Source: Salinicoccus albus DSM 19776
GTDB lineage: Bacteria > Bacillota > Bacilli > Staphylococcales > Salinicoccaceae
Length of the DNA: 64,000 nucleotides
Direction of reading: 5' to 3'
Assembly: GCF_000385175.1 (NCBI RefSeq)
Contig: NZ_ARQJ01000024.1
Location: 62,001-126,000 of the forward strand
A program made the position numbers and the translations under genes. The notes under the pieces are model-generated. The model made no database searches and was not told the DNA's origin. It saw only the letters and a program-made list of their open reading frames with translations. Shown piece by piece: positions 45,405-54,131 of this stretch. Positions within the stretch are counted from its first letter, which is position 1; each line of letters begins with the position of its first letter.

Positions 45405-46082
45405 ATGGAGTTACAAGGTAAAACTTATCTCGTCTCGAACGCTGCAAAATCATTAGGCACTGATCTATCCAAACATCTGGCCAAAAAAGGCGCCAATGTG
45501 ATTCTGGCAGGCGTCGAACATGTAGAGTTGAATGACCTCTTGGGAGAGCTTCAGGAAGATTCAGAGGGTGATCATAAAGTGGTCATGCTGGAGCAGGCAA
45601 AAGAGATCGACTGGATGGCGATCATGGATGAAATCGAGGAAGCATACAACAGTCTTAATGGATTCATCCTGGTGCATTCCATATTCACTGAAAACCGCTC
45701 CGTCTATGATGTTTCTTTTGAAGAATTCAACCAGGTGATGTATGAACATGTCTGGGGGACCTATTTGGGTATAAGAACTTTGCGCCCGATGCTCAAGGAT
45801 GAGCGGGACGCTAAGATTATAAATGTGATTGAACCTTCCTTCGAGGATGTTTTCGAGCGCAACCTTTACTATACGGTGACGGGGGCGATCGAAGCGCTCA
45901 CCCACTCTACGGCGATTGAATTGAGAAAAGAAGATGTCGACGTATATGCGCTCAGCTATCGTCCTTCCATCCGCGAGGATGAATCACCGGAACGCGCCAA
46001 CCCGGAAGCGATCAGTACAGTAATGTCCATCCTTTCCGGGGAGGAAGGCCGATCGACCGGACAGACACTCATTATCAACTAG
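45405..46082 (+). CDS. Atypical short-chain dehydrogenase without the catalytic lysine
   Basis: A Rossmann-fold SDR-like protein of 225 residues. ATG 45405 follows AGGAGGTAG. The nucleotide-binding glycine motif is degenerate (SNAAKSLGTDLSKHL instead of TGxxxGIG), although ANVILAG and the LVHSIFTENRS region fit the fold. In the active-site segment, NLYYTVTGAIEAL has tyrosines but no Lys at the YxxxK position, and the catalytic Ser is not obvious. It resembles FabI-like or SDR enzymes structurally but may be non-catalytic. A terminator follows. Confidence 0.75.
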   Translation: MELQGKTYLVSNAAKSLGTDLSKHLAKKGANVILAGVEHVELNDLLGELQEDSEGDHKVVMLEQAKEIDWMAIMDEIEEAYNSLNGFILVHSIFTENRSVYDVSFEEFNQVMYEHVWGTYLGIRTLRPMLKDERDAKIINVIEPSFEDVFERNLYYTVTGAIEALTHSTAIELRKEDVDVYALSYRPSIREDESPERANPEAISTVMSILSGEEGRSTGQTLIIN

Positions 46083-46130
46083 ACTGAATTAAATGAAGGT
46101 ATCCGCCTGAATGTGATTGAAATATGACAG

Positions 46131-46162
46131 ATACCAACTGTGTATCCAGCAGTTGGTATTTT
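46131..46162 (+). terminator. Terminator after SDR-like gene
   Basis: Perfect ten-pair stem ATACCAACTG (46131-46140) and CAGTTGGTAT (46150-46159), then TTT. Confidence 0.75.
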
Positions 46163-46187
46163 AATGTCGAAATATTATATACAATGC

Positions 46188-46215
46188 TTGAAATTTGCGA
46201 TTTTCCTTGTATAAT
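46188..46215 (+). promoter_or_regulatory. Promoter of the siderophore uptake operon
   Basis: TTGAAA (46188-46193), 16 bases, TATAAT (46210-46215), followed by the Fur box. Confidence 0.65.
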
Positions 46216-46235
46216 TTGAGTTAAGTGATTATCAT

Positions 46236-46250
46236 TGATAATCATTATCA
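46236..46250. promoter_or_regulatory. Fur box
   Basis: TGATAATCATTATCA is a perfect 7-1-7 inverted repeat equal to the Gram-positive Fur consensus. It lies within the early transcribed region, 17 bases before the first start codon. An overlapping GATTATC-ATT-GATAATC repeat (46227-46243) extends it. Confidence 0.9.
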
Positions 46251-46266
46251 GTTAAGGTGGCTTGTT

Positions 46267-47235
46267 ATGGTGGGGAAATTATTCAGATTAGATGTACTCC
46301 TCGCGGTACTTTTAATCTTTTCAATCATATCGATATTTATCGGTGTCGTAGAACTTCAGCCCAGAGATATATTCAATTTAGATGAAGAGCAGCGGAATAT
46401 CATCATCAATAGCCGGCTGCCCAGAACTGTATCCATTATTATCGCTGGCGCATCGCTGGCTGTCTGCGGACTGATTATGCAGCAGCTCACAAGAAATAAA
46501 TTCGTTTCACCGACAACTGCAGGGACGAATGAATGGGCGCAGCTCGGGATACTTATCGGTCTGGTGTCCTTTCCGGAGATGAATATGCTTGGCAGACTGC
46601 TTTTCGCCGCGCTGCTTGCAGTGGCCGGCACGATGCTCTTCATGCAGATCATTTCAAGGATAAAATTCAAAGAAATTATATTCGTACCGCTGATCGGTCT
46701 GATGCTTGGCGGTGTGGTCAGCAGTATCAGCACCTTTATCGCATTGAGAACGAATATGCTGCAGGCGATAAACGGGTGGATGCACGGCAGCTTTTCAACC
46801 TTAGTTTCAGGATATTACGAAATTTTATATATAAGTATTCCGCTTTTCATACTGGCATTGCTTTATGCCAACCAGTTCACGGTGGCCGGCATGGGCGAGG
46901 ACTTTTCCAGGAACCTTGGGCTTAATTACCAGAAAGTGCTTTACATAGGGTTATTCATCACCGCAGTCATTACGGCTTTGGTTGTGGTTACGGTAGGTAT
47001 GCTGCCATTCCTCGGTCTGATTGTTCCGAACATCGTTTCCATATTCAAGGGTGATCATTTAAGAAGTACGATTTTCCTGACTGCTGTATTAGGATCGATA
47101 TTCGTCATGGTATGTGATGTCATCGGACGTATCATCATCTATCCGTATGAAATCTCCGTCGGTTTGACAATTGCGATCATTGGCGGCGCTTTATTCCTAT
47201 TCCTGATATTCAGGAGGGCCGGATCCAATGCCTAA
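46267..47235 (+). CDS. sstA: Iron-siderophore ABC transporter permease (SstA-like)
   Basis: One of two FecCD-family channel subunits for ferric siderophore (likely catechol-type) import. ATG 46267 follows AAGGTGG. The 322-residue protein has about nine or ten helices, with SRLPRTVSIIIAGASLAVCGLIMQ and GLIVPNIVSIFKGDH, typical of BtuC/FecCD. Position after nrdF and ahead of murB matches sstABCD of S. aureus, which imports catecholamine-bound iron. It overlaps the next gene by eight bases. Iron control by Fur is well supported. Confidence 0.88.
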   Translation: MVGKLFRLDVLLAVLLIFSIISIFIGVVELQPRDIFNLDEEQRNIIINSRLPRTVSIIIAGASLAVCGLIMQQLTRNKFVSPTTAGTNEWAQLGILIGLVSFPEMNMLGRLLFAALLAVAGTMLFMQIISRIKFKEIIFVPLIGLMLGGVVSSISTFIALRTNMLQAINGWMHGSFSTLVSGYYEILYISIPLFILALLYANQFTVAGMGEDFSRNLGLNYQKVLYIGLFITAVITALVVVTVGMLPFLGLIVPNIVSIFKGDHLRSTIFLTAVLGSIFVMVCDVIGRIIIYPYEISVGLTIAIIGGALFLFLIFRRAGSNA

Positions 47236-48187
47236 AATGACGAATGATAAACTGCTTATAGTCCTGGCTGCCGGTGCGGTACTGTCCATTGCCATCTATA
47301 TGCTGTATGACCTGAATCCGGAAATATTTTTCTATCAGATTCCGTCCAGGATAAAACGTGTAATTGCGATTGTAATCGTGGGCGTAGCAATCGCAGTGTC
47401 CACTGTGATATTTCAGACAATTGTTAAAAATAGAATTTTGACGCCTTCGATCATGGGCCTGGATTCTGTGTATGTATTCATCCAGACATCGATGATATTT
47501 TTCGGCGGCGCATCCTCGGCGATACTGCTGAACACTCATGCGAACTATTTTATCAGCATGGCGCTGCTGACATTCTTCACGCTTTTCGTATTCAAGTTCC
47601 TGTTCAGGTTTACAGGGAACAACGTTTTCCTGCTGCTGCTGATTGGCATCATCCTGGGAACGCTGTTCGGCAACCTGTCGACGTTCATGCAGATGATGAT
47701 CAGCCCGGAGGATTTCCTGGTTCTGCAGAATAACCTTTTTGCATCCTTCAGTGCTGTGAACGAGCAGTTACTGACAGTGACCGGTATAATAATAGTTATT
47801 ATGCTTTTCTTTGTGCTTCGGGATTTTGGCTCGCTCGATGTCATGTCACTGGGCAGGGACCATTCAGTGAACCTTGGCTTGAACTACGATAAAAAAGTGT
47901 CACAGCTGCTGATTATCATTGCCATACTGGTGTCGGCAGCCACAGCACTTGTCGGGCCGATCATGTTCCTCGGGCTGCTGGTGTCGAACCTGGCACATGA
48001 ATTATTCAGCACATATAAACATTTCTATACAGTCATCGGTGCGTCATTGATCAGCATCATCACATTAATCTTCGGCCAGATTGCCGTACAGTTCTTTTTC
48101 GATGGCGGCGTTGAATTAAGTGTCATTATTAATCTTGTCGGCGGTATATACTTCATTTATCTAATGCTTAGGAGGAGTCGGGTATGA
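47228..48187 (+). CDS. sstB: Iron-siderophore ABC transporter permease (SstB-like)
   Basis: Second FecCD-family permease, which pairs with the preceding subunit. It has 319 residues with nine or more helices. Conserved segments include PSRIKRVIAIVIVGVAIAVS near the N terminus, ILTPSIMGLDSVYVF and GPIMFLGLLVSNLAHEL in the C-terminal half. It overlaps both neighbours, so the three ABC genes are translationally coupled. Confidence 0.87.
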   Translation: MPKMTNDKLLIVLAAGAVLSIAIYMLYDLNPEIFFYQIPSRIKRVIAIVIVGVAIAVSTVIFQTIVKNRILTPSIMGLDSVYVFIQTSMIFFGGASSAILLNTHANYFISMALLTFFTLFVFKFLFRFTGNNVFLLLLIGIILGTLFGNLSTFMQMMISPEDFLVLQNNLFASFSAVNEQLLTVTGIIIVIMLFFVLRDFGSLDVMSLGRDHSVNLGLNYDKKVSQLLIIIAILVSAATALVGPIMFLGLLVSNLAHELFSTYKHFYTVIGASLISIITLIFGQIAVQFFFDGGVELSVIINLVGGIYFIYLMLRRSRV

Positions 48188-49017
48188 TAAACGTAAGAGG
48201 CGTTACTAAATCATTTGGAGAAAAGAAAGTTGTTGACGACGTATCACTATCCATTGAAAAAGGGAAAATCACTTCCATGATCGGCCCGAATGGGGCAGGC
48301 AAAAGTACAGTAATATCCATGGTGACAAGACTGCTCGATAAGGATAATGGGGATGTGCTGATCGAAGGTGATAATCTCTTTACAAAGCCGAATAATGAAC
48401 TGGCAAAAAAGATTTCCATATTGAAGCAGAGCAATCACCTTGAACTGAAAATTACAGTGCGGGAGCTGATTGCATTTGGCCGCTATCCTTATTCAAAAGG
48501 GCGTCTGAAACCAGAGGATAATGAATTTATAGATGAAGCCATCAATTATATGGAACTCGGTGAGTTTGAAGATCGTTATATCGACGAGCTGTCCGGCGGT
48601 CAGAGGCAGCGGGCATACATTGCAATGACCATTGTCCAGGATACCGATTATATTTTCCTTGATGAACCGCTCAATAATCTCGACATGAAACATTCGGTAC
48701 AAATCATGCAGATTTTGAGAAGACTTGTCAGAGAAAAGAACAAGACGATCATCATCGTCATCCATGATATCAACTTTGCGTCCTGCTATTCAGACAACAT
48801 CATTGCACTGAAAGATGGTGAGGTCGCAGTCAGCGGCACTAAAAATGAAGTGATCAAAAAGAGCATCCTGGAAGAAATCTATGAAATGGAAATCAATATC
48901 CAGTGCATATTCGGCCATCAGATCTGCGTGTATTTCGATGATCAGAATGGTGACGGTATCGATGACGATCCGCAGGAATATGCACAGGCTTTTGCCAGGG
49001 AACAGGTGAGAGCCTGA
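48184..49017 (+). CDS. sstC: Iron-siderophore ABC transporter ATP-binding protein (SstC-like)
   Basis: Energy-coupling ATPase for the two permeases. The 277 residues have Walker A GPNGAGKST (about 36-44), the LSGGQRQRAYIA signature, Walker B YIFLDEPLNNLD and the switch His in VIHDIN. The FepC-type extension is at the C terminus, with an acidic, Asp-rich tail. It starts four bases before the sstB stop. Confidence 0.9.
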   Translation: MINVRGVTKSFGEKKVVDDVSLSIEKGKITSMIGPNGAGKSTVISMVTRLLDKDNGDVLIEGDNLFTKPNNELAKKISILKQSNHLELKITVRELIAFGRYPYSKGRLKPEDNEFIDEAINYMELGEFEDRYIDELSGGQRQRAYIAMTIVQDTDYIFLDEPLNNLDMKHSVQIMQILRRLVREKNKTIIIVIHDINFASCYSDNIIALKDGEVAVSGTKNEVIKKSILEEIYEMEINIQCIFGHQICVYFDDQNGDGIDDDPQEYAQAFAREQVRA

Positions 49018-49123
49018 AATCACTTCACATCTTAAAGGAGGTGAGGGGGCAGCATTACCGGATGTATTTTTCAGTTGTTTTTAGTGGGGGCTAAAAATAG
49101 GATGAGCGGGAGAGGTAAATTTA

Positions 49124-50188
49124 ATGGAATTTAAGAAATTATACTTAATGATCACAATGGCTTTTGTACTTGTACTTGCAGCATGCGGCAGCGGAGAAGA
49201 AAGTGCTGAGACAGACACGTCCGGTTCAGAAGCTTCCTCATCTGAAGAGACAGTATCATATGAAAATGACTTTGAGATGGGCCCGCCGCGCGGTGAAGAC
49301 GGGGAAACGACACAGGTCAATGAAACGATGGAACTGCCAAAAAATTCCGATAAAGTTGCTGTCTATGATCTCGGTGTCGCATCAACATTCGCAGCACTCG
49401 GTTTGGAGGAGAATATCGTTGCTCTGCCCAAAGGAGAAAATAACGCTTCGCTTTCAGAACCGCTTGAGGTTTTTGAATCTGATGAATATGCGAACCTTGG
49501 CGGCCTGAAACCACAGGAATTCGAAACTCTGGCAGAATCTCAGCCTGAAGTCATCATGGTCCACGGACGTCAGGCCAATACACAGACGATAGAAGAAATG
49601 GAGGCTGCAGCACCGGATGCACAGATTGTGCATGTTGCCGCTGATAATAATAATTACTTCCAGGATATTATGGATATGACGACATTCCTCGGAGAAATGT
49701 ACGATGTGCAGGATGAAGCGGAAGCGCTTGTCAGTGACATGCAGACAAAAGTCGATGAAGTGAACCAGGCAGTGACAGAAGCGGATGAGGACATGCTGTT
49801 CATCCAGACAAACGGCGGTGATTTGTCGTTCCATGGTGAAGGCGGCCGTTTCGGTTTCCTATATGAAGATCTGGGATTCACTTCAGCCGGTGAGCAAAGT
49901 GAAGAAGAAGCTGAAACAGATACACATGGCAACCAGGTAAGCTACGAATTTATCGCAGAATCCAATCCGGGCGTGATGCTGGTAATGGACAGAGGTGCCG
50001 TTGCCGGCGGCGGAGATGCAACACCGGTTGATGTGATGATCAACGATGTCACATCCGGTGTGGATGCTGTAGAAAATGAAAATATCATTCAGCTGGACCC
50101 GCTCGCATGGTATATGAATGCCGGCGGCTATCTGACAGGTATGCAGCAGCTTGAAGAAGTCCAGCAGGGCGTCGAAGAACTCGATTAA
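49124..50188 (+). CDS. sstD: Iron-siderophore binding lipoprotein (SstD-like)
   Basis: Surface receptor for the ferric siderophore. ATG 49124 begins a lipoprotein signal (lipobox LAAC, Cys21), followed by an acidic Ser/Glu-rich linker. The Peripla_BP_2 fold (about 65-350) is seen in SDKVAVYDLGVASTFAALGL and the LGGLKPQEFETLAESQPEVIMVHG stretch. The length of 354 residues is normal. It lies 106 bases after sstC, in the same operon, with a terminator behind it. Confidence 0.88.
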   Translation: MEFKKLYLMITMAFVLVLAACGSGEESAETDTSGSEASSSEETVSYENDFEMGPPRGEDGETTQVNETMELPKNSDKVAVYDLGVASTFAALGLEENIVALPKGENNASLSEPLEVFESDEYANLGGLKPQEFETLAESQPEVIMVHGRQANTQTIEEMEAAAPDAQIVHVAADNNNYFQDIMDMTTFLGEMYDVQDEAEALVSDMQTKVDEVNQAVTEADEDMLFIQTNGGDLSFHGEGGRFGFLYEDLGFTSAGEQSEEEAETDTHGNQVSYEFIAESNPGVMLVMDRGAVAGGGDATPVDVMINDVTSGVDAVENENIIQLDPLAWYMNAGGYLTGMQQLEEVQQGVEELD

Positions 50189-50210
50189 CAAGCATAATAT
50201 AAAATGATTA

Positions 50211-50242
50211 AAACCCATCCCGAATTTTCGGGATGGGTTTTT
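50211..50242 (+). terminator. Terminator of the siderophore operon
   Basis: Thirteen-pair stem AAACCCATCCCGA (50211-50223) and TCGGGATGGGTTT (50228-50240), ATTT loop, then T. Confidence 0.9.
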
Positions 50243-50282
50243 GGCACTGCGGAGGGAGGAAGAATCTCTGCAGTTTGGAAAA

Positions 50283-51221
50283 TTATTTATGGCGGGCTGC
50301 TCTCTGGTACACATGATTGCCGATGATTCTGACTTCCCGGTTGAGTTCCACACCGAATTCCTGATGTACTTTGTCCTGGACATGGATGATCAGGTCCTCA
50401 TAGTCACTGGCTGTACCGCTGTCGATGTTGACCATAAAGCCGGCGTGCTTCTTTGATACCTCGACACCGCCGACACGATAGCCCTGGAGACCGGCTTCCT
50501 GGATCAGCTTGCCTGCGAAATTTCCCGGCGGGCGCTGGAATACGCTGCCGCATGATGGGTGTTCCAGCGGCTGCTTTGTTTCTCTGCGCTCTGTGAGGTC
50601 GTCCATTACTGCCCTTATCTCATCAGGGTTTCCCTGTTTCATGGAAAATTTGGCTTCTACGACAACGTACCCATTCTGCTGAACGATACTTTTGCGGTAA
50701 CCCAGGTCGAGCGCTTCGTTTTTTAGAATGAGTTTATTGCCGGCCTTATCGAGCGCTGTGACTTCGAGCAGACAGTCTTTAATTTCACCGCCGTAGGCGC
50801 CAGCGTTCATATAGACAGCACCGCCGACACTCCCGGGGATGCCGCAGGCGAATTCAAGGCCGGAGAATGACAGGTCTCTGGCCATGCCGGAAACTTCTAT
50901 AATTGCTCTGCCGCTGCCTGAAGTGATGATATTATTTTCCACAGTTAAATAATCGAGATTCAGCAGATTCAGGACAATGCCGGTGATCCCTCCATCCCTG
51001 ATGATAATATTCGAGCCATTGCCCAGATAGGTTACAGGGATATCGTTTTCATGGCTGTATTTCAGCAGCCTGGAAGCATCTTCAATGTCGTTCACTGTGA
51101 CATAGAGATCCGCCGGCCCGCCTGTTTCTGTATATGTGTATTTACTGAGTGGCTCATAAATTTTAATATCGGAGTTTTGAAGCAATGACTTCAAGTCCGT
51201 TTCAATTTGCGTTTTATTCAC
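50283..51221 (-). CDS. murB: UDP-N-acetylenolpyruvoylglucosamine reductase MurB
   Basis: FAD enzyme making UDP-MurNAc for peptidoglycan. GTG 51221-51219 is chosen because AAAGGA lies nine bases upstream; the longer frame adds 19 residues with no ribosome site. The 312-residue protein has [22 protein letters not shown], the [20 protein letters not shown] flavin-binding stretch, and [18 protein letters not shown]-like residues with the proton-donating Ser in SCGSVFQRP. It belongs to the shorter type IIb MurB, as in S. aureus. Confidence 0.95.
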   Translation of the reverse strand: MNKTQIETDLKSLLQNSDIKIYEPLSKYTYTETGGPADLYVTVNDIEDASRLLKYSHENDIPVTYLGNGSNIIIRDGGITGIVLNLLNLDYLTVENNIITSGSGRAIIEVSGMARDLSFSGLEFACGIPGSVGGAVYMNAGAYGGEIKDCLLEVTALDKAGNKLILKNEALDLGYRKSIVQQNGYVVVEAKFSMKQGNPDEIRAVMDDLTERRETKQPLEHPSCGSVFQRPPGNFAGKLIQEAGLQGYRVGGVEVSKKHAGFMVNIDSGTASDYEDLIIHVQDKVHQEFGVELNREVRIIGNHVYQRAARHK

Positions 51222-51395
51222 TGTAGCAATTCCTTTCGAGTGAGATTGACTATACTTATTATAATAGAAATCGAACATTTTTGGAAATAGCTTGGATGGT
51301 ATATTACATTGTTTACTGAACTTATGTATGCTATATTTTGTTTAGCTATAAAGATATATTTACTGAACGATTCTACAATGAGGGTGTGACACCTT

Positions 51396-52298
51396 TTGTT
51401 TCAAGTTAAAAATAAATTGCCGGGCATCCTTCTTTTAACATGTCTGATTGCTCTGGCAGGCTGTTCCAGCCAATTGGAACAGGATACTGAACAATATATG
51501 AGTAATATGGAATCCGTTCATAATACTGAGGAGGAATTCAACTCAGAAGTCAACGCGCTGGATTATGAATATCTGCCTGACGAGCTGTCATCCAGCAATG
51601 AAGACGTTGATGTCGGACGGCTGCAAGAAATCAGGACGCATCTTGAAGATGATATACTCCCGTTGACTGAACAGATGTCTGAAGATATAGAAGCTGTTGA
51701 GGTGAACAATGAAGAGCTGACGGAGCTGTATGATTCCTATTCTGAGAGCGTTGAAATGAAACATAAATTCTCAACCCAGCTCTATGAATATGTGGATGCT
51801 TATCTGAAGTCGGAACAGTCAAATGAGCAATTGATCAACCTGAGTCAGTCATTCATGGATAATCAGGATGAGCGGAGCAATGTTATCGAGGCAGCATCAA
51901 GTGAGACGGAGACAGAGGAAATTGATCAGCTGATCGAACAGATCAACACTAACAGCGAAGAACTGGATGATGAGACGATGCTGCTTCAGGGGGATGAATC
52001 GATAGAGGAGAAACAGACGCATATCGAGGAAGTGATAATGCCCCTGATCAATGAACATATCGACTCACTCAACACGATGAATCTGCAGACAGAAAGCGCC
52101 ATACGTGTGCGCAGTCTGTCACTGGAGATGTATTATGGTTTTGAAAAGTATTACCAGGAGCGTAAAGCAACGATGATGCAGAACAAAAAGCTGCAGAATT
52201 TACAGCTGCAGAACATTCTGGAGATGACAGACACATTTGAGAAACTGGATGAAAATTATCATGAGCAGTTAAACGAGATAGAGAGTGAACTTGAATAG
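51396..52298 (+). CDS. EMYY-motif lipoprotein
   Basis: Staphylococcal-type lipoprotein of unknown function, named after its EMYY sequence. TTG 51396 follows AGGGTG at nine bases. The signal peptide ends in lipobox LAGC (Cys23). The mature 270-odd residues are acidic and almost all helical, with several coiled-coil stretches. SLEMYYGFEKYYQERK lies near residue 243-258. The last codons lie in a terminator stem shared with the convergent gene. Confidence 0.83.
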   Translation: MFQVKNKLPGILLLTCLIALAGCSSQLEQDTEQYMSNMESVHNTEEEFNSEVNALDYEYLPDELSSSNEDVDVGRLQEIRTHLEDDILPLTEQMSEDIEAVEVNNEELTELYDSYSESVEMKHKFSTQLYEYVDAYLKSEQSNEQLINLSQSFMDNQDERSNVIEAASSETETEEIDQLIEQINTNSEELDDETMLLQGDESIEEKQTHIEEVIMPLINEHIDSLNTMNLQTESAIRVRSLSLEMYYGFEKYYQERKATMMQNKKLQNLQLQNILEMTDTFEKLDENYHEQLNEIESELE

Positions 52299-52312
52299 TT
52301 CACTCTCTATCT
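52276..52312. terminator. Bidirectional terminator inside two convergent coding ends
   Basis: Perfect 15-pair stem AGATAGAGAGTGAAC (52276-52290) and GTTCACTCTCTATCT (52298-52312), seven-base loop. The stop codons of the EMYY gene (52296-52298) and of the minus-strand gene (52300-52302) both fall within the structure. Confidence 0.8.
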
Positions 52313-52554
52313 TTATCTTCTGAATCATTATTCTGCTGATTTGGGTGCATCGGATGTTCCGGATTATTCCTGACCTTTGTGATAAAAACATTCCTGAGGA
52401 TCACTGTGGTAATCCAGAATGCAAATACCGCCAGAAGTATCCAGGATACTGTTGCATTATTTTCGAAATCGAGCATGAATAATAGGACGATGATGAGCAA
52501 TGCTGCATTGATGCTGTCGAGAAATGTCCAGCGTTTGAGTGCTCTGTTATTCAT
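52300..52554 (-). CDS. Small two-helix membrane protein
   Basis: Family not recognised. The 84-residue protein has two hydrophobic helices (about 14-30 and 36-56) and a polar C-terminal tail rich in Asn, Asp and Glu. ATG 52554 is preceded on the minus strand by GGAGGTACG. It is convergent with the EMYY lipoprotein and divergent from the bacilliredoxin gene. Confidence 0.65.
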   Translation of the reverse strand: MNNRALKRWTFLDSINAALLIIVLLFMLDFENNATVSWILLAVFAFWITTVILRNVFITKVRNNPEHPMHPNQQNNDSEDKDRE

Positions 52555-52664
52555 AATAAGATCGTACCTCCAATCCCCGCCATTATATCATATCGTAAAG
52601 TTCACATTTGCCAATTTCATTGATAAATGATAAATTAGTTAAAGTTTGATGAGAAGGTGATTAA

Positions 52665-52985
52665 ATGTTAACAAAAAAGACGACGATTGAATCTTTTCAG
52701 AAGCTATTGGAAGACAAACAGGATTTCTTTTTTATGAAACACAGCAGCACCTGTCCAATTTCAGCTGCTGCATTCGAAGAATTTCAAAAGTTCCACTATG
52801 AAAGGGATATGGATGGTTATTACCTGGTTGTGCAGGATCATCGGCAACTTTCAGATTATATCAGCGAGCAATTTGATATCAAACACGAATCACCCCAGGC
52901 ATTTTATTTCGAAAATGGGGCGCCCAAGTGGAATGCTTCCCATCAGAACATTACACTGGGGAAACTATCGACAGTAGAAGATTAA
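52665..52985 (+). CDS. brxC: Monothiol bacilliredoxin BrxC/YtxJ
   Basis: Thioredoxin-fold protein that removes bacillithiol from proteins after oxidative stress. The 106-residue sequence has the family active-site motif TCPIS (one Cys, about residues 29-33) and the cis-Pro region ESPQAFYF. ATG 52665 follows GAGAAGGTG. Its presence suggests the organism makes bacillithiol, although the synthesis genes are not in the window. Confidence 0.88.
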   Translation: MLTKKTTIESFQKLLEDKQDFFFMKHSSTCPISAAAFEEFQKFHYERDMDGYYLVVQDHRQLSDYISEQFDIKHESPQAFYFENGAPKWNASHQNITLGKLSTVED

Positions 52986-53023
52986 AGTGAACAACACCCA
53001 GAACAGCTTTGATTACACAAAGA

Positions 53024-53058
53024 GATCCCCGGGCTATCGACAGCCCGGGGATCCTTTT
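53024..53058. terminator. Terminator overlapping the gdpS 3' end
   Basis: Twelve-pair stem GATCCCCGGGCT (53024-53035) and AGCCCGGGGATC (53042-53053), then CTTTT. The right arm encodes the last residues of the minus-strand GGDEF protein. Confidence 0.78.
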
Positions 53059-54107
53059 GCCTGGAACGGGTTAAACATGACTCTGTTCTGCCCCTGTTTT
53101 TTTGCTGCGTGAAGCATGTCATCTGCATCTTTGAACATGCGTCCTTTTGAGATATCCCCTTGTGAACGGTAGCCGACACCAATTGAAACGCTCAGATGCA
53201 CCGTTTCCTGCTCGCTGATATGAAAATTTGCCTGTTCCACACTGTTGCGGATGGCCTCAGCCAGCCTTACGGTCTTATCGAAAGAAATATCCGGAATCAC
53301 CATGGCAAATTCCTCCCCGCTGTTACGGAATAAAGAACCGCCGTTCGGCACGTGGTTGGCAAGCATATTGGCCATCTGTTTAATGAGTGCATCCCCCGAG
53401 TCATAGCTGTGTTCATCATTAATCACTTTGAAGTTGTCGATATCGATCAGGAGCAGACTGAGTGAATCACTGTCATCGACGAGGCGGTTGACCTCTGCAT
53501 CGAATGATTTCACATTGCCAAGCTGTGTCAAATAATCTTTGTATTCTTCCTCTCCGTAGCGTTTCAGAAGTTTCAGTATTGTGTTTATATCCTCGTACAT
53601 CATCATTGCAAAGAACATAACGGCTGTACTGACTGCTGTGAAGATGATCATCTGCCACAGGCTCAGCCCGGTGAAAAATAAATCTATGCCTGCCGCGTAC
53701 AATATCGAGAAGATGATACAGACTGTGGTCAGCTCTTTCAGCCTCTCGAATTTTAAGAATGGCAGGAATACCATGATCAACACATACATCACCGTAAATA
53801 TGAGATAGAGTTCAAAGCTGTATCCGAAGATCAGGTGGTGGAAAAGAAAAACTGCAATTAATGAACCGATCATGTAATGGGGCACACTGTATTTCACCAG
53901 AATCAGAAGAGGGATGAAGAACAGGCTGAAGGTCATGCCCGAGATATGGATCGGGACCATCAGGAGCAGTACGGACAGCGTTGTCATCAGGAGTGCCTGA
54001 AAAAGTTCCGAATCAATCAGCCGTTTATCCTCTGTGTATTGAAACCGGTGGAATAAGTATATGCCGCTGATGGTGAGTGAAATATTAAGGATGATTTCAA
54101 TAAGCAT
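53034..54107 (-). CDS. gdpS: Membrane GGDEF-domain protein GdpS
   Basis: Relative of the single GGDEF protein of staphylococci. ATG 54107 follows GGGAGG. The N terminus (about 1-185) has five or six membrane helices of the 5TM-LYT type. The GGDEF domain (about 195-350) has LIDIDNFKVINDEHSYDSGD, and the signature reads SGEEF rather than GGEEF. In staphylococci GdpS affects biofilm genes apparently without making cyclic di-GMP, so enzymatic activity should not be assumed. Position next to tagO matches S. aureus. Confidence 0.87.
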   Translation of the reverse strand: MLIEIILNISLTISGIYLFHRFQYTEDKRLIDSELFQALLMTTLSVLLLMVPIHISGMTFSLFFIPLLILVKYSVPHYMIGSLIAVFLFHHLIFGYSFELYLIFTVMYVLIMVFLPFLKFERLKELTTVCIIFSILYAAGIDLFFTGLSLWQMIIFTAVSTAVMFFAMMMYEDINTILKLLKRYGEEEYKDYLTQLGNVKSFDAEVNRLVDDSDSLSLLLIDIDNFKVINDEHSYDSGDALIKQMANMLANHVPNGGSLFRNSGEEFAMVIPDISFDKTVRLAEAIRNSVEQANFHISEQETVHLSVSIGVGYRSQGDISKGRMFKDADDMLHAAKKQGQNRVMFNPFQAKGSPGCR

Positions 54108-54131
54108 ATACTTTTCCTCCCTGTCTCAAAA

